Source: Bacillus sp. ISL-45 (GTDB lineage Bacteria; Bacillota; Bacilli; Bacillales; Cytobacillaceae). Taken from it: a DNA stretch of 64,000 nt. Shown here one piece after another: positions 35,407 through 44,941 of the stretch. The DNA is taken from positions 292,422 to 356,421 of the forward strand of contig NZ_JAGGQQ010000006.1 in the NCBI RefSeq assembly GCF_018613195.1, read 5' to 3'. The notes below the pieces were generated by a model that was not told the origin of the DNA, ran no database searches, and worked only from the letters and a program-made list of their open reading frames with translations. A program made the position numbers and the translations under genes. How positions within the stretch are numbered: the first letter of the stretch is position 1; each line of letters opens with the position of its first letter.

Positions 35407-36237
35407 CTATATTTGCTTTTCGAATAAGGTATTACGATCATTATATTTGGTCATCATTTTTAATAAAATGAAATTTAAAATTAAAAGGATAACACCTATC
35501 AAAGCAAGTAAATAAGGGTTAATGATAAGAAAGCCCGTTGCCTGGCCTATGAAGAGAGCCATGATTGGAAGAATCAGGATGCCTCCGAGCTGCTGTGCCT
35601 CCTGAAAGCCTTTTGCCCTGGCGGAAACGAAGACATTCACCAGGATTGTGAGGATAGTAATCATTGGGACAACCAATAACATCAGAACGAGCCAATTAGA
35701 ATTTGGAAAAATGAAATACCCAAACATTTTGTAAGTTAAGCTTGCAGTGATAACTCCAAACAGGAAGAAGCTCACCCAAGTGATAATAATTGAAGGAATT
35801 AATGCTGCAAGTACTTTGCCAATAAATAATTCCTTCACAGTTATAGGAGAAAACAAAAGTGTTTCCATGGTCCGTTTTTCTTTTTCGCCAACAAAGCTAT
35901 GGAGAGCAATCATCATTGCATTAATGGTCGGTATAAGTAAGAAGATCGAACCAAGCAGGTAATTCACAATGACGAAAATAATTTGGTGTTTCATGCTTGG
36001 AAGGCTTCCTATCATATCTCCGCTCTTTGTACCACTAAGCCCCTCTATCACTTTCTCCACTAAGTTGATCAAGTCTGGGGATGAAATTGGTACATTCTTT
36101 ACCAAAAGAATAAAAGCTAACGGAAAGATGACCGAAAAAATCAGCGGCAATAAGATTAAACCTAGCCATACCTGAACCGAGCTGGTTATTCCTCTGATAT
36201 CTTTAGCAGCTATAAGCCATATCAGTTTTTTATTCAT
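35407..36237 (-). CDS. ABC-2 type transporter permease
   Basis: 276 residues, six hydrophobic segments, with EKEKRTMETLLFSPITVKELFIGKVLAALIPS, a hallmark of ABC-2 exporters of the Na+-efflux/bacteriocin-immunity type. The start overlaps the ATPase stop by 8 bp (ATGAATAA), so the two are translationally coupled. AGGAGTG precedes ATG 36237. Function: export partner of the 36230 ATPase; substrate unknown. Confidence 0.88.
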   Translation of the reverse strand: MNKKLIWLIAAKDIRGITSSVQVWLGLILLPLIFSVIFPLAFILLVKNVPISSPDLINLVEKVIEGLSGTKSGDMIGSLPSMKHQIIFVIVNYLLGSIFLLIPTINAMMIALHSFVGEKEKRTMETLLFSPITVKELFIGKVLAALIPSIIITWVSFFLFGVITASLTYKMFGYFIFPNSNWLVLMLLVVPMITILTILVNVFVSARAKGFQEAQQLGGILILPIMALFIGQATGFLIINPYLLALIGVILLILNFILLKMMTKYNDRNTLFEKQI

Positions 36238-37141
36238 TGATCCCACTCCTGATTTTAAAATATAAGGATTCCAAATCGTTATTTTCAATCTCCACATGAT
36301 GCACCCAAGAATCAGTGATGATTTTTTGAAGCAGTGGCGTTATATGCTCACTTGAAGGCAGTAGAAATTGCAATGTATTTTTATTTTTTCTTAAAACCGG
36401 GTAACCTCCCCACTGAGGTTCAGTTGGTAACAGATTAGTAGTAACTTTCAATTTAATTTGGCTCACATATTTTTTTTGAAGTTCATTTATTGTGCCAAAG
36501 TCAGTTATTTTCCCGTCATTTAGGAAATAGTATTCTTTACATACATGTTCAAGCTGGTGCAAAATATGTGAACAAAGAAATATTGTCGTTCCTTCCCGCT
36601 CATTTAAATCCTTGAGAAATGCAAGCACCAAATTTATCCCTTCTGGATCCAGCCCGTTCGTAGGTTCATCGAGAAAAAGGAGTTTTGGCTTATGCAGGAT
36701 CGCCTTGATGATTCCTAACCTTCGTTTCATCCCTGTACTATAAGTCCCTACTTTTTTATGCATATGCTCGTCAAGTTCAAATTCCTCCAGGTAAAGGTGG
36801 ATTCGCTTTAAATCAAAGTTTCCATATAGCTTGGAAAAAAAGATTAGATTCTCTAATCCAGACATTTCATGATACAGACCGGCATTTTCTGTTAGAATTC
36901 CTGCTGCTTTCCTAACTGTATCTCCTTCGATTCCCGGGTCCATGCCAAGAATTGACAACTTTCCGTCTGTCGGGTTGATGACACCGTTCATAAGGCGGAT
37001 CATAGTTGTTTTCCCAGAACCATTTGGCCCAAGAAGACCTACAACATCTCCTTCTTTTACGCTCATAGATACGTTGCTAAGTACGACTTGATCACCGAAA
37101 TGCTTTGAAACTGCATCCAGTTTGATTACACTCTGCGACAT
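36230..37141 (-). CDS. ABC transporter ATPase
   Basis: 303 residues. Walker A LLGPNGSGKTT, signature YSTGMKRR, Walker B KLLFLDEPTNGLDPEG and the H-loop LCSHILHQLEHV. A C-terminal extension of about 80 residues follows. ABC-2-type exporter ATPase that works with the downstream permease. GAGGGGGAAC precedes ATG 37141. No transcription factor or two-component genes are next to it. Confidence 0.92.
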   Translation of the reverse strand: MSQSVIKLDAVSKHFGDQVVLSNVSMSVKEGDVVGLLGPNGSGKTTMIRLMNGVINPTDGKLSILGMDPGIEGDTVRKAAGILTENAGLYHEMSGLENLIFFSKLYGNFDLKRIHLYLEEFELDEHMHKKVGTYSTGMKRRLGIIKAILHKPKLLFLDEPTNGLDPEGINLVLAFLKDLNEREGTTIFLCSHILHQLEHVCKEYYFLNDGKITDFGTINELQKKYVSQIKLKVTTNLLPTEPQWGGYPVLRKNKNTLQFLLPSSEHITPLLQKIITDSWVHHVEIENNDLESLYFKIRSGINE

Positions 37142-37306
37142 ATTGTTCCCCCTCTATTTGCTTACCGCTTTTTCATAAGACGGCCGATAACTGAAAAACG
37201 TTCAATCAACTTTTAGTTTGTTATTGGGGAGGCGAAAAGGAAGAAGACGCTGGTCGTTGTTCACTAGACTTACATACCAACACTTGCTCTTTTAATGACC
37301 ATAAAA
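37142..37306. other. Intergenic stretch between ABC modules
   Basis: Part of a 308-bp gap (37142-37449). Holds a promoter region for the downstream - strand gene and, from 37307, the terminator of the FtsX-type operon. Nothing else recognised. Confidence 0.4.
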
Positions 37307-37333
37307 AAGGACCAGTAGTCGCGACTGGTCCTT
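37307..37333 (-). terminator. Terminator of the MacB-like operon
   Basis: AAGGACCAGT / ACTGGTCCTT perfect 10-bp stem followed on the - strand by TTTTTTATGG. About 120 bp beyond the permease stop. Confidence 0.75.
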
Positions 37334-37449
37334 AACATTATCTTCTATAATAAACTCTATTGGTGACCTGTTTTACCACAATCTAGATTTCTCAGGTACC
37401 AACCGGCTTATATTAGTTACCCGATCCCTAGTTTATCAAAAGTTGCTTC

Positions 37450-38796
37450 TTATACTTCCCTTCTCATTGCCTGTAGAACATCTACTTTAGTGGCACGCTG
37501 TGCAGGACGCAGGCCGGACAGAATCGTGACAAGGTAGCAGATGATAAAACTGATGATTGGCAAGGTATATGGGATATGGCTGAAGATCAGCCCTTCTGGA
37601 GGTTCTTCGCCGAATGCCTGCTTGATGATCATCGGCAGTCCAAAATTCACGATAAAACTGATGGCATAAGCAACAAGGGTTCCGACCGCTGCCCCGATTA
37701 GTCCGATATAGCTGCTTTCGAGCAGGAAGATTTTTTTGATTGTCTTTGGGTTAGCCCCAATTGCCTTCATGATACCGATGTCAGGTGCCCTTTCTGTAAC
37801 GGCCATAGTCATTGTGTTATAAATTCCTATCGAAGCAATAATGATTGCAATTGTGCCTATAAAAATCAATCCTGCTTTAACAATCGTGAACATGACGTTT
37901 ACATCCTTGAGCTCATTTATGACCGAGTAAGAGGGGTAATTATTTTCCTCTAATTCAGCAGTGATGTCTTTCACTGATTCCATATCTTTGGCATATAGTT
38001 TCACTTGATCATATTGGTCTAAAGGGATATCTGGCAGTTCCATGTCAGGATTATTTGGATCCTTCATCATTCCGCGGGGAGTACCAGTAAATTCTTCAAC
38101 CTGCTCAAGAACTCCTTCAGAAACAAATACAATACTATCGTACTCCCACTCCTTGGTTGGTTTCTTCCGGATTCCGACCACTGCCACTTCTAGCGGTTCT
38201 GTTATCTCTTTGCCGTCTTCAAACTTAATGACATTCATAGTTATTTTCTTGCCGATCAAACTCTCTTTATAGCGGAATTCTTCTTTTATTTGTCCCTTCT
38301 CATCATAGAGCTCCTCAGACAATTCTCTATTTGGACGAAGATTTTCTACAAAATGGTACCCAACGACCACTTCATTTTCTGCTTTTGGCAGCCGCCCTTC
38401 CGAAAGTTCGAGCCCTGCTTTTGTTTCAGATGGCATATGGGCAACTATCGCCTGTGCATCGGTCAGGTGGTCGTCCACTTCAAACATATATTGCTGCAGG
38501 CTTTTTCGTCTTGTTACAGCCTTTACATCGTCCATTTCTTCAAAGTAGGAAATATCCTCATCCGTCAGCTGTCTGAAGCCATTATTCGGCTCCTCTTTTC
38601 CAGGGACCTCAATTTCTGTCACAATCCTTCTTTCCAGCGTTTCTTTTACGATCGATTTATGGAGACCAAACCCCACTGAAGCAAGCACAATCAGGAATGC
38701 TACGCTCATAGCCGTGGCTAGTATGGTCATGAACAACCGTGTCCGGTTCTTTTTCATATTTTGCCTGACGAATTGAAATTGATCTTTAAGCCTCAT
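37450..38796 (-). CDS. MacB/FtsX-type ABC permease
   Basis: 448 residues. One N-terminal span, a large extracellular domain (about 45-300), then three spans with the FtsX core (IASIGIYNTMTMAVTERAPDIGIMKAIGANPKTIKKIFLLES). MacB-type permeases use ATP to move molecules or transmit force across the membrane, often in antimicrobial-peptide resistance. GAGGAGGTA precedes ATG 38796, and the start overlaps the ATPase stop by 11 bp. Confidence 0.92.
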   Translation of the reverse strand: MRLKDQFQFVRQNMKKNRTRLFMTILATAMSVAFLIVLASVGFGLHKSIVKETLERRIVTEIEVPGKEEPNNGFRQLTDEDISYFEEMDDVKAVTRRKSLQQYMFEVDDHLTDAQAIVAHMPSETKAGLELSEGRLPKAENEVVVGYHFVENLRPNRELSEELYDEKGQIKEEFRYKESLIGKKITMNVIKFEDGKEITEPLEVAVVGIRKKPTKEWEYDSIVFVSEGVLEQVEEFTGTPRGMMKDPNNPDMELPDIPLDQYDQVKLYAKDMESVKDITAELEENNYPSYSVINELKDVNVMFTIVKAGLIFIGTIAIIIASIGIYNTMTMAVTERAPDIGIMKAIGANPKTIKKIFLLESSYIGLIGAAVGTLVAYAISFIVNFGLPMIIKQAFGEEPPEGLIFSHIPYTLPIISFIICYLVTILSGLRPAQRATKVDVLQAMRREV

Positions 38797-39484
38797 TTGC
38801 TAGTACCTCCTCAACAACTTTGCCATCCCTTAATTCAATGGTACGATGGCCAATTTCGGCAACCTTGTCATCATGGGTAATGATTAAGAAGGTAAGGCCA
38901 AGCTCTCTGTTTAATTTTATGATGAATTTGAGTAAATCTTCTTCTGTTTCCGAGTCCAGACTGCCGGTGGGTTCATCAGCAAGAATGATTGGCGGATTGA
39001 CAATAAGTGCACGGGCGATGCTCACCCTTTGCTGCTGCCCTCCTGAAAGTTCGCCAGGATAATGATCTCGATAGGCAGATAATCCCACCATATCAAGGAT
39101 TTCATTGGTTCTAAGTTTCCTTTCCTCTTCTTTCACACCCTTAAAAATTAGAGGAAGCTCAACGTTCTGATAGGCCGTCATACTTGGGATCAATTGGAAG
39201 CTTTGAAAAATGAAACCCAGATGCTCAATCCGGAAATCGGCAAATTTCGTTTCGTTTAGAGTAGATGTTTTAATCCCATTAATTGTGATTTCTCCCTCTT
39301 TTGGCCTTATAAATCCGCTGACAAGGTTGAGTAGTGTCGATTTACCAGAACCGCTCCTGCCTACAATCGTCACGATCTCTCCTTTGTTCACTTTTAATGA
39401 AACATTCTTCAACACAGGAATTATTGTTTTTCTCCCTTTTTTGCCGATTTCAAACTCGTGACTCAAATTGTTGATGGTAATCAT
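38786..39484 (-). CDS. MacB-type ABC ATPase
   Basis: 232 residues. Walker A GRSGSGKST, Q-loop IFQSFQLIPSMTAYQNVELPL, signature LSGGQQQRVSIARAL, Walker B ILADEPTGSLD and H-loop ITHD: a textbook LolD/MacB/SalX-type ATPase. AGAGGTGC precedes ATG 39484. Pairs with the downstream permease; the ECF sigma gene lies immediately upstream on the same strand with a terminator in between. Confidence 0.95.
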   Translation of the reverse strand: MITINNLSHEFEIGKKGRKTIIPVLKNVSLKVNKGEIVTIVGRSGSGKSTLLNLVSGFIRPKEGEITINGIKTSTLNETKFADFRIEHLGFIFQSFQLIPSMTAYQNVELPLIFKGVKEEERKLRTNEILDMVGLSAYRDHYPGELSGGQQQRVSIARALIVNPPIILADEPTGSLDSETEEDLLKFIIKLNRELGLTFLIITHDDKVAEIGHRTIELRDGKVVEEVLANEA

Positions 39485-39553
39485 TGACGCACCTCTACTT
39501 CAAAATATTTGAATAAATTATATATTTTCCCAGTAAATAAGTTGAAAAAAATA

Positions 39554-39571
39554 GGCGATTGGTTAATCGCC
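39554..39571 (-). terminator. Terminator between sigma factor and ABC genes
   Basis: GGCGATT / AATCGCC with a 4-nt loop, followed on the - strand by TATTTTTTTC. It may attenuate rather than end transcription into the ABC genes. Confidence 0.75.
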
Positions 39572-39583
39572 CAAATAGAACTT

Positions 39584-40105
39584 TTAGGCTGGGTACTTCT
39601 CTGACATAACTTTTTTCAATTGTTTCCGAGCTCTGTGGAGACGTGTTTTGACTGTGCCTGATTTAATATTCAACCTGCACGCGATTTCATCTTCTTTTAA
39701 TCCGTATTGGAACCTCAATACCAGCACCTGCTGGTACTCTCTTGTCAGTAAGTAGAGCATATGCTGAATTTCCTCTTTAAACAGGATGATTTCAACTTCC
39801 TTTTCTAGCGATTGATTTGTATCATAATCACTGAAAATTTGCTCCATGATGCTCTGGTCAGATGGAAGCCATTTTCTTCTTTTCTCTGCCCGCAGATAAT
39901 CAATGGCGGTTCTTGCTGCGATTGCCGCTAACCATGCCCCTAATTTATGCGTATCAATGATCGTATCTGCTTTTTTATATGCCTTTATGAAAGTCTCCTG
40001 GACAACATCTTCTGCAAGATGTTTGTCTTTAGTAATACTGAAAGCAATTTGACAAAGCTTTTTACCGTGGATTCTGTAAAGCTCGTCAAAATCAATCTTA
40101 GCCAT
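39584..40105 (-). CDS. ECF-type RNA polymerase sigma factor
   Basis: 173 residues. Region 2 (DELYRIHGKKLCQIAFSITKDKHLAEDVVQETFIKAYKK) and region 4 (YLLTREYQQVLVLRFQYGLKEDEIACRLNIKSGTVKTRLHRARKQLKKVM) are both present with the expected linker. It directs RNA polymerase to a stress regulon. No anti-sigma factor gene is next to it; the next gene on the strand is the MacB-type ATPase, which may be a target. ATG 40105 lies 6 nt after AAGGGGG; an earlier ATG at 40111 is too close. Confidence 0.92.
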   Translation of the reverse strand: MAKIDFDELYRIHGKKLCQIAFSITKDKHLAEDVVQETFIKAYKKADTIIDTHKLGAWLAAIAARTAIDYLRAEKRRKWLPSDQSIMEQIFSDYDTNQSLEKEVEIILFKEEIQHMLYLLTREYQQVLVLRFQYGLKEDEIACRLNIKSGTVKTRLHRARKQLKKVMSEKYPA

Positions 40106-40244
40106 ATCCATCCCCCTTGCCCTGTTACTAATCTTGCAAGCTTCGCTGCTTACAATCTTTGTCTGTTTTTTTACTTATTACTGTTTTCTAATTGATTGTT
40201 GCTCTTCGTACACATCCACTAACCCGCATTGTGAAAGGTTTCGA

Positions 40245-40353
40245 GACTCTTTTCGAAGGTGGTGCAGAATCGGATAGGCAAACGATTCATAAAAACCCAG
40301 AAGCCGTTTTTTTTAATACAGGTGTGTAAGCAGCAAAGTTTACGAAAAGAGCC
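40245..40353. repeat. Short-type inverted-repeat element (about 109 bp)
   Basis: Left end GACTCTTTTCGAAGG and right end GCAAAGTTTACGAAAAGAGCC form imperfect inverted repeats related to the MITE family. No clear target duplication. The right end abuts the stop codon (40354-40356) of the DUF6449 permease gene. Confidence 0.65.
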
Positions 40354-42309
40354 TTACTTAAAATGCTCCTTGATGAACGGTGGTACATCTTTATCGCTAA
40401 ATGTTCGAATCTCTTTGTGATTCCCTGTTTTGTATACGAAAATAGCGGTGTACGGTGCTTCATTAAACCAGCCATAGCCAGCATTCTCAATCGCTGAAAG
40501 CACTTGGTCATGTTCAATCAGTTTAAGGGTATTTTTATCGTTCATAATACGATTAATTATTTCTTCTTCAGGGTATTCTTTGAATTGTTCCTGTTCTATT
40601 GAATCATTTGTTACGACAATATAGTCTATATCATCAGGAGTCACAATCGCTTCTTTCAGCATGTCGTTTTCCTCCAGCCATGTGATGAAGCTTTTATATG
40701 AATGCTTTAATTCAATATGGTCGTAATCGTTTATACCTGACATAATTTCAATTGATGATGTATTCCCTTTTGAATAAAAATCAACGGAAAAAGGTTCTCG
40801 CTCAATTTCCTTTTTCAGTATTTCAATAGCCTGGTTAATTTTCTCCTCATCGTTTATCGTCAACGGGCTTTCGGTTATGTGTTTGTTTATTCTAATGGAG
40901 GTAATTTCCTCGGTATTCACTTTAAAAATAGGCTGGTGTGCATGCTTATACTCAAGTGATTCAAAAATTTTCTTCATTTGCGGTACATAATCGAATCGAT
41001 CGATTGTGTACTGACGAACCAGTTTATCTCCATTTTTCAATTCATAGATAAAGAGAGCAAATTCCTGGGATTCCATTCTTATTTCATTCGTTTTTTCATT
41101 CTTAATGATACTTTCATGGAACTTTCGGACTGCCTCAATATTTTCTTGCTGGGATAGAGGTTTAGGAGCAAATCGATCATTCGGATCCATATAAACTTGG
41201 TTCGCGTAAGTAACACTTTTGATTTCATCCAGTTCAGGCACCTTTTTTTCATATGGAGCAAACGCTTGAGTTATCAAGATCAAGACCGCCATCGTAACCG
41301 CAAAGGATCCAAGACCTTTAACCCTTCCAAAAACCCTCCATGTTTTCTGAAGAAGCATTTCGGCAGCGAAGTATCCGATGATCCCGCCGGCTGCGTATCC
41401 AAATATCAGCCAGGCAAATTTATTCTGCATTGCATCGAAATACATGCCGCCCAGAAGCATCGTGCAGAAAGCCACACCGTATTTAAAAACAACCTTTAAT
41501 GCTCTAAAAGCAATTGCTTCCGAAGCTGCTTCTATTTTCCTTTTTTTATAGATTAGCAGGGACAGCACATATGAGATCAACACAAACACTATATACAAGA
41601 GGACTGCTTTTGCAGATATTGCCTGGCCCTCTAAAATAGTCAAATGGGAAATAGGTGAAAGATATTCTATATTCCTGATCTGATAATAATCACTAGGAAA
41701 CCCATACAGCATTAATCCAAGATTATAAATGACCAGCAGAGTGAACCCAGCCGGAAACAGGAGCATGATGTATGTCAGGACCCCCTGGACCACAGAGATT
41801 CCGGTCACCATTGCTATAAATACTCCTGACAGGTAAAATACAGCATTAAACAGAATGACGATACCTGTCCACCGGAAGATATCCTCAAGCTGAAAATAAA
41901 GATTCAAGTCATATGCACTGTGTATAATGGCAGTAATCATCGCAATCAAAATGACTGGGATAATTTGAAACACAAAGCCTGTTAGTGTATAAAAGTGAAA
42001 GATATGCTGCCGTTTCAGTGGCAAACTATGAATTAAATCAGCTGCCTGCTTGACGTGCAGGAAACGATAAAGAAAGATTGTCATAATAACTGGTACTGTA
42101 ATGAACATAATGAACTGTATTGAAAAATTGAAATCAAACAATCTTTGCACCGGCATGAAATCACGGTAGTTCTCACCAGAATAAAGCATCAAAATCCTTA
42201 ATGGGATAGCAAAAAATAAAACAAGGAAGTAAATGACAGAAATCCAGCCAATGTTTCTTCCGACCTGGAGGATCATTTCTTTGTTAAACAATGATATTTT
42301 TGATTGCAT
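40354..42309 (-). CDS. ABC permease with DUF6449-like C-terminus (YtrC/YtrD type)
   Basis: 651 residues. Residues about 10-350 carry eight or so spans, with loops resembling YtrC-type permeases (RFLHVKQAADLIHSLPLKRQHIFHFYTLTG). Residues 360-650 are an extracellular domain of mixed alpha/beta character that matches DUF6449 from memory. The start ATG overlaps the ATPase stop by 26 bp, so translation is coupled. GGGGGATATCG precedes ATG 42309. The family senses or exports cell-wall-active antibiotics in B. subtilis. Confidence 0.85.
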   Translation of the reverse strand: MQSKISLFNKEMILQVGRNIGWISVIYFLVLFFAIPLRILMLYSGENYRDFMPVQRLFDFNFSIQFIMFITVPVIMTIFLYRFLHVKQAADLIHSLPLKRQHIFHFYTLTGFVFQIIPVILIAMITAIIHSAYDLNLYFQLEDIFRWTGIVILFNAVFYLSGVFIAMVTGISVVQGVLTYIMLLFPAGFTLLVIYNLGLMLYGFPSDYYQIRNIEYLSPISHLTILEGQAISAKAVLLYIVFVLISYVLSLLIYKKRKIEAASEAIAFRALKVVFKYGVAFCTMLLGGMYFDAMQNKFAWLIFGYAAGGIIGYFAAEMLLQKTWRVFGRVKGLGSFAVTMAVLILITQAFAPYEKKVPELDEIKSVTYANQVYMDPNDRFAPKPLSQQENIEAVRKFHESIIKNEKTNEIRMESQEFALFIYELKNGDKLVRQYTIDRFDYVPQMKKIFESLEYKHAHQPIFKVNTEEITSIRINKHITESPLTINDEEKINQAIEILKKEIEREPFSVDFYSKGNTSSIEIMSGINDYDHIELKHSYKSFITWLEENDMLKEAIVTPDDIDYIVVTNDSIEQEQFKEYPEEEIINRIMNDKNTLKLIEHDQVLSAIENAGYGWFNEAPYTAIFVYKTGNHKEIRTFSDKDVPPFIKEHFK

Positions 42310-43183
42310 AGCCGATATCCCCCATCTCATATATAAAAATTTCTTCTAATGTCAATGGTAGGATATCAAAAATAACGGGCTCGGTCTCATTGATAACCTT
42401 CTCGATTTCTTCCTCTTTCCCCCTTATGATGCATACCATGACACTCCCCCTTCTTTCGCAGTGGAGCATTGTCAGTTGATTTTCCAAATGTTTTGGTGTT
42501 TCTCCTCTATAAGCTACCTGGACCTTATGTATATCAGATTTGAGATCATCAAGATCTTTTTCCAGTAGGAGTGATCCATGATGCAAAATTCCAATATGGT
42601 CGCAAATATCTTCAATTTCCCGCAAGTTATGCGAGGATATCAAAATCGTCATCTCCCTGTCGGCGACATCCTGTATCAAGAGGTTCTTTACTTTCTTCCT
42701 GGCCACAGGATCCAATCCATCCATAGGCTCATCAAGGATCAAAACCTCTGGCATCGTAGATAAGGCAAGCCAGAATGCAGCCTGTCTTTGAATGCCCTTT
42801 GAAAAAGTGTGTAATTTTTTGTTCATGCTGAAACCGAACACTTCGGCTAATTTTAAGAATCTATCTTCATTCCAGGACTGGTAAATGCTTTTATAAAACT
42901 TAGCCATCTGCTTGACTGTGTACTGCGGAAAGAAATATGGCTGGTCGGATATGTAAAAGATTTTCTCTTTTAAAACCTGGTTTTCAAAAATCTGCGAGCC
43001 ATCCAAAAGCACCTTTCCAGAGTCTTGTTTGTATATTCCAGCCAGCAATTTAATGATGGTTGTCTTCCCTGCGCCATTGGATCCAATCAGCCCATATATT
43101 GAGCCTTTTTTTATCGACATATTGACGTTTTTTACAGCCTCATGTTTTTCAAATGTTTTATTTATCTCAATCATTTGAATCAT
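42284..43183 (-). CDS. YtrB-like ABC ATPase
   Basis: 299 residues. Walker A LIGSNGAGKTT, signature FSKGIQRQAAF, Walker B VLILDEPMDGLDP, H-loop ISSHNLREIEDI, and a C-terminal extension. The start chosen is ATG 43183, 11 nt after AAAGGGGG; ATG 43174 is an alternative. It overlaps the GntR stop by 17 bp and the permease start by 26 bp. Middle gene of a GntR-ATPase-permease operon. Confidence 0.9.
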   Translation of the reverse strand: MIQMIEINKTFEKHEAVKNVNMSIKKGSIYGLIGSNGAGKTTIIKLLAGIYKQDSGKVLLDGSQIFENQVLKEKIFYISDQPYFFPQYTVKQMAKFYKSIYQSWNEDRFLKLAEVFGFSMNKKLHTFSKGIQRQAAFWLALSTMPEVLILDEPMDGLDPVARKKVKNLLIQDVADREMTILISSHNLREIEDICDHIGILHHGSLLLEKDLDDLKSDIHKVQVAYRGETPKHLENQLTMLHCERRGSVMVCIIRGKEEEIEKVINETEPVIFDILPLTLEEIFIYEMGDIGYAIKNIIV

Positions 43184-43565
43184 CTTGCCCGCTTCCCCCT
43201 TTCGAACCATCAAAGCTTCTAATCATCTCATGCAAATCTGCTGCAGGAATGCCCAGATACAATGCCTCCTGCAGCATCTTCTCAAGATCCTGCTTCACTT
43301 GCAGAATTTTATCAGCATCTTTGTCAGGATCCATAGGATTGACAAAGCTCCCTTTGCCCTTTAAGGAATAAATGAATCCCTGTACCTCGAGCTCCCTGTA
43401 TGCCTTTTGAATTGTATTTGGGTTTATTGTCAATTGCTGTGCCATCTGACGCACGGAAGGCAATTGTTCATCAGGTTTGAGCACTTCATTTATGATCAGC
43501 TCTTTCATCTTATCTACCAGCTGTTCGTATATCGGTTTTCGGCTCCTCAGGTCAAGCTCAAACAT
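43167..43565 (-). CDS. GntR-family repressor, YtrA subfamily
   Basis: 132 residues. A winged helix fills residues 10-75 (IYEQLVDKMKELIINEVLKPDEQLPSVRQMAQQLTINPNTIQKAYRELEVQGF), followed by only a short C-terminal dimerisation tail, as in YtrA regulators. It heads the operon with the ABC genes and probably represses it through the palindrome just upstream. AGGGGGTCATT precedes ATG 43565. Confidence 0.92.
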   Translation of the reverse strand: MFELDLRSRKPIYEQLVDKMKELIINEVLKPDEQLPSVRQMAQQLTINPNTIQKAYRELEVQGFIYSLKGKGSFVNPMDPDKDADKILQVKQDLEKMLQEALYLGIPAADLHEMIRSFDGSKGGSGQDDSND

Positions 43566-43588
43566 AATGACCCCCTATCTGTACTAAG

Positions 43589-43609
43589 TGTACTATTATT
43601 ATTAATACA
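43589..43609. promoter_or_regulatory. Candidate YtrA-type operator
   Basis: TGTACTA and TAATACA form an imperfect inverted repeat (6 of 7 pairs) with a 7-bp spacer, 24 bp upstream of the GntR start. The position and A/T-rich symmetry fit autoregulation of the YtrA-type operon. Confidence 0.45.
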
Positions 43610-43784
43610 GTTTAATTATATGACAGGTTATTCCAAAATAATAGGGGGTAAATTCTTAATAATTTCTTAAGGAAAATTAAGAATCGATTTCCATATGGCA
43701 CTTATGGATAATTTATCTATTTAGTGTAATTTTACACAAAAACAAAATCAAATAACAGTTTTTTAATAAAAAAACCAATAAAAA

Positions 43785-43810
43785 AGCACCCTAGATTGAA
43801 CTAGAGTGCT
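43785..43810 (-). terminator. Orphan terminator-like hairpin
   Basis: AGCACcCTAG / CTAGaGTGCT followed on the - strand by TTTTTTATTGG. No - strand gene lies upstream of it, so it either blocks antisense transcription or is a leftover from a lost gene. Confidence 0.55.
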
Positions 43811-44026
43811 AATTTATAAGTACAAATCCATACTTTTCCCCTCTTATAATGTGGTAATTTTCTTAAAATCCTTCTTACATTGTCTGAAAACCAATTAACA
43901 CTATTCCTACCCAAACATAGTTACTATTCGACAACTCAACCCGAAAACCTTTCCAATAAACACCATCAAATCCAAAATACATTAAACATGACCAGCTTAA
44001 CCATAATAAAACGGGAGGTGAAGAAG

Positions 44027-44935
44027 TTGAAATGGTTACTGGCAATTGGACTTATTCTTTCGAGCAGTACAGCAGATCATCATGATGAAATAGATTTAGT
44101 TTGGAATGGGGAATCAATTGTAGAAGTTCAGCGGTCAGACTTTTCGATTCCATGGTTTGGATATCCAATTCTTAACCATACGATGCTGGAAACATTAAAT
44201 AAACAGCTGTCTCTCCAGATCATGAAAGAACCAACAAACGCAGGTTTGGATGATTACGGTAAAATCATACCTGAAGATGTAGGATATATTCTTGATGAGA
44301 AAAAGTTCAAGAAAGAATTCACGGCAAGTTTTTTTGAGGACGATCATACCAGAATCCAAGTTCCTACTTTACCTGTTTATCCCAAGGTTGACAGTGAGAT
44401 CATCGCCAATATTCGAACAAATCTAATTGGCCATTATATAACCTATTTCAATAGCAGAAACAAACAACGTACGCATAACATTAGCCTTGCCGCAGAAGCA
44501 ATCAATAACCATGTCGTTTTTCCCGGTGAAACCTTCTCCTTCAATAAGGTTGTCGGCAAACGTACCGCCTCACGCGGCTATCAGCCTGCACCCATCATTG
44601 TCAGAGGAGAGCTTTCAGAGGGAATTGGCGGAGGTATTTGCCAGGTATCATCCACCCTTTTTAATGCTGCTGACCGTTCTGGTATGAAAATCCTTGAGCG
44701 ATACTCCCATAGCAAACAGGTTCCCTACGTTCCTCCAGGCAGGGACGCGACAGTCAGTTGGTATGGTCCGGATTTTACATTTAAAAACAAATACAAACAG
44801 CCCATTCTCATCAGGGCAAAAACATATCCTGGAAAAATGGTTGTGATGATTTACTCATCTGATGAAATCAATATAGAAAAACGAAACATCCCGAGTACAG
44901 ACAGCAATATCACCATACCCGAAAAAGCATTTTGA
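44027..44935 (+). CDS. VanW family protein
   Basis: About 302 residues. N-terminal hydrophobic segment (KWLLAIGLILSSSTAD) then a peptidoglycan-binding-like part and the VanW domain: FNSRNKQRTHNISLAAEAINNHVVFPGETFSFNKVVG, GGGICQVSSTLFNAA, HSKQVPYVPPGRDATVSW. VanW proteins are linked to cell-wall metabolism and vancomycin-type clusters; the function is unknown. TTG 44027 lies 8 nt after GGGAGG; a 50-codon upstream extension has no ribosome binding site. No other van genes. Confidence 0.88.
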   Translation: MKWLLAIGLILSSSTADHHDEIDLVWNGESIVEVQRSDFSIPWFGYPILNHTMLETLNKQLSLQIMKEPTNAGLDDYGKIIPEDVGYILDEKKFKKEFTASFFEDDHTRIQVPTLPVYPKVDSEIIANIRTNLIGHYITYFNSRNKQRTHNISLAAEAINNHVVFPGETFSFNKVVGKRTASRGYQPAPIIVRGELSEGIGGGICQVSSTLFNAADRSGMKILERYSHSKQVPYVPPGRDATVSWYGPDFTFKNKYKQPILIRAKTYPGKMVVMIYSSDEINIEKRNIPSTDSNITIPEKAF

Positions 44936-44941
44936 TTTTCT

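Noticed and set aside
43880..44026. 50-residue N-terminal extension of VanW
   Set aside because: No ribosome binding site before it, and the composition is unlike a coding N-terminus; TTG 44027 has GGGAGG.
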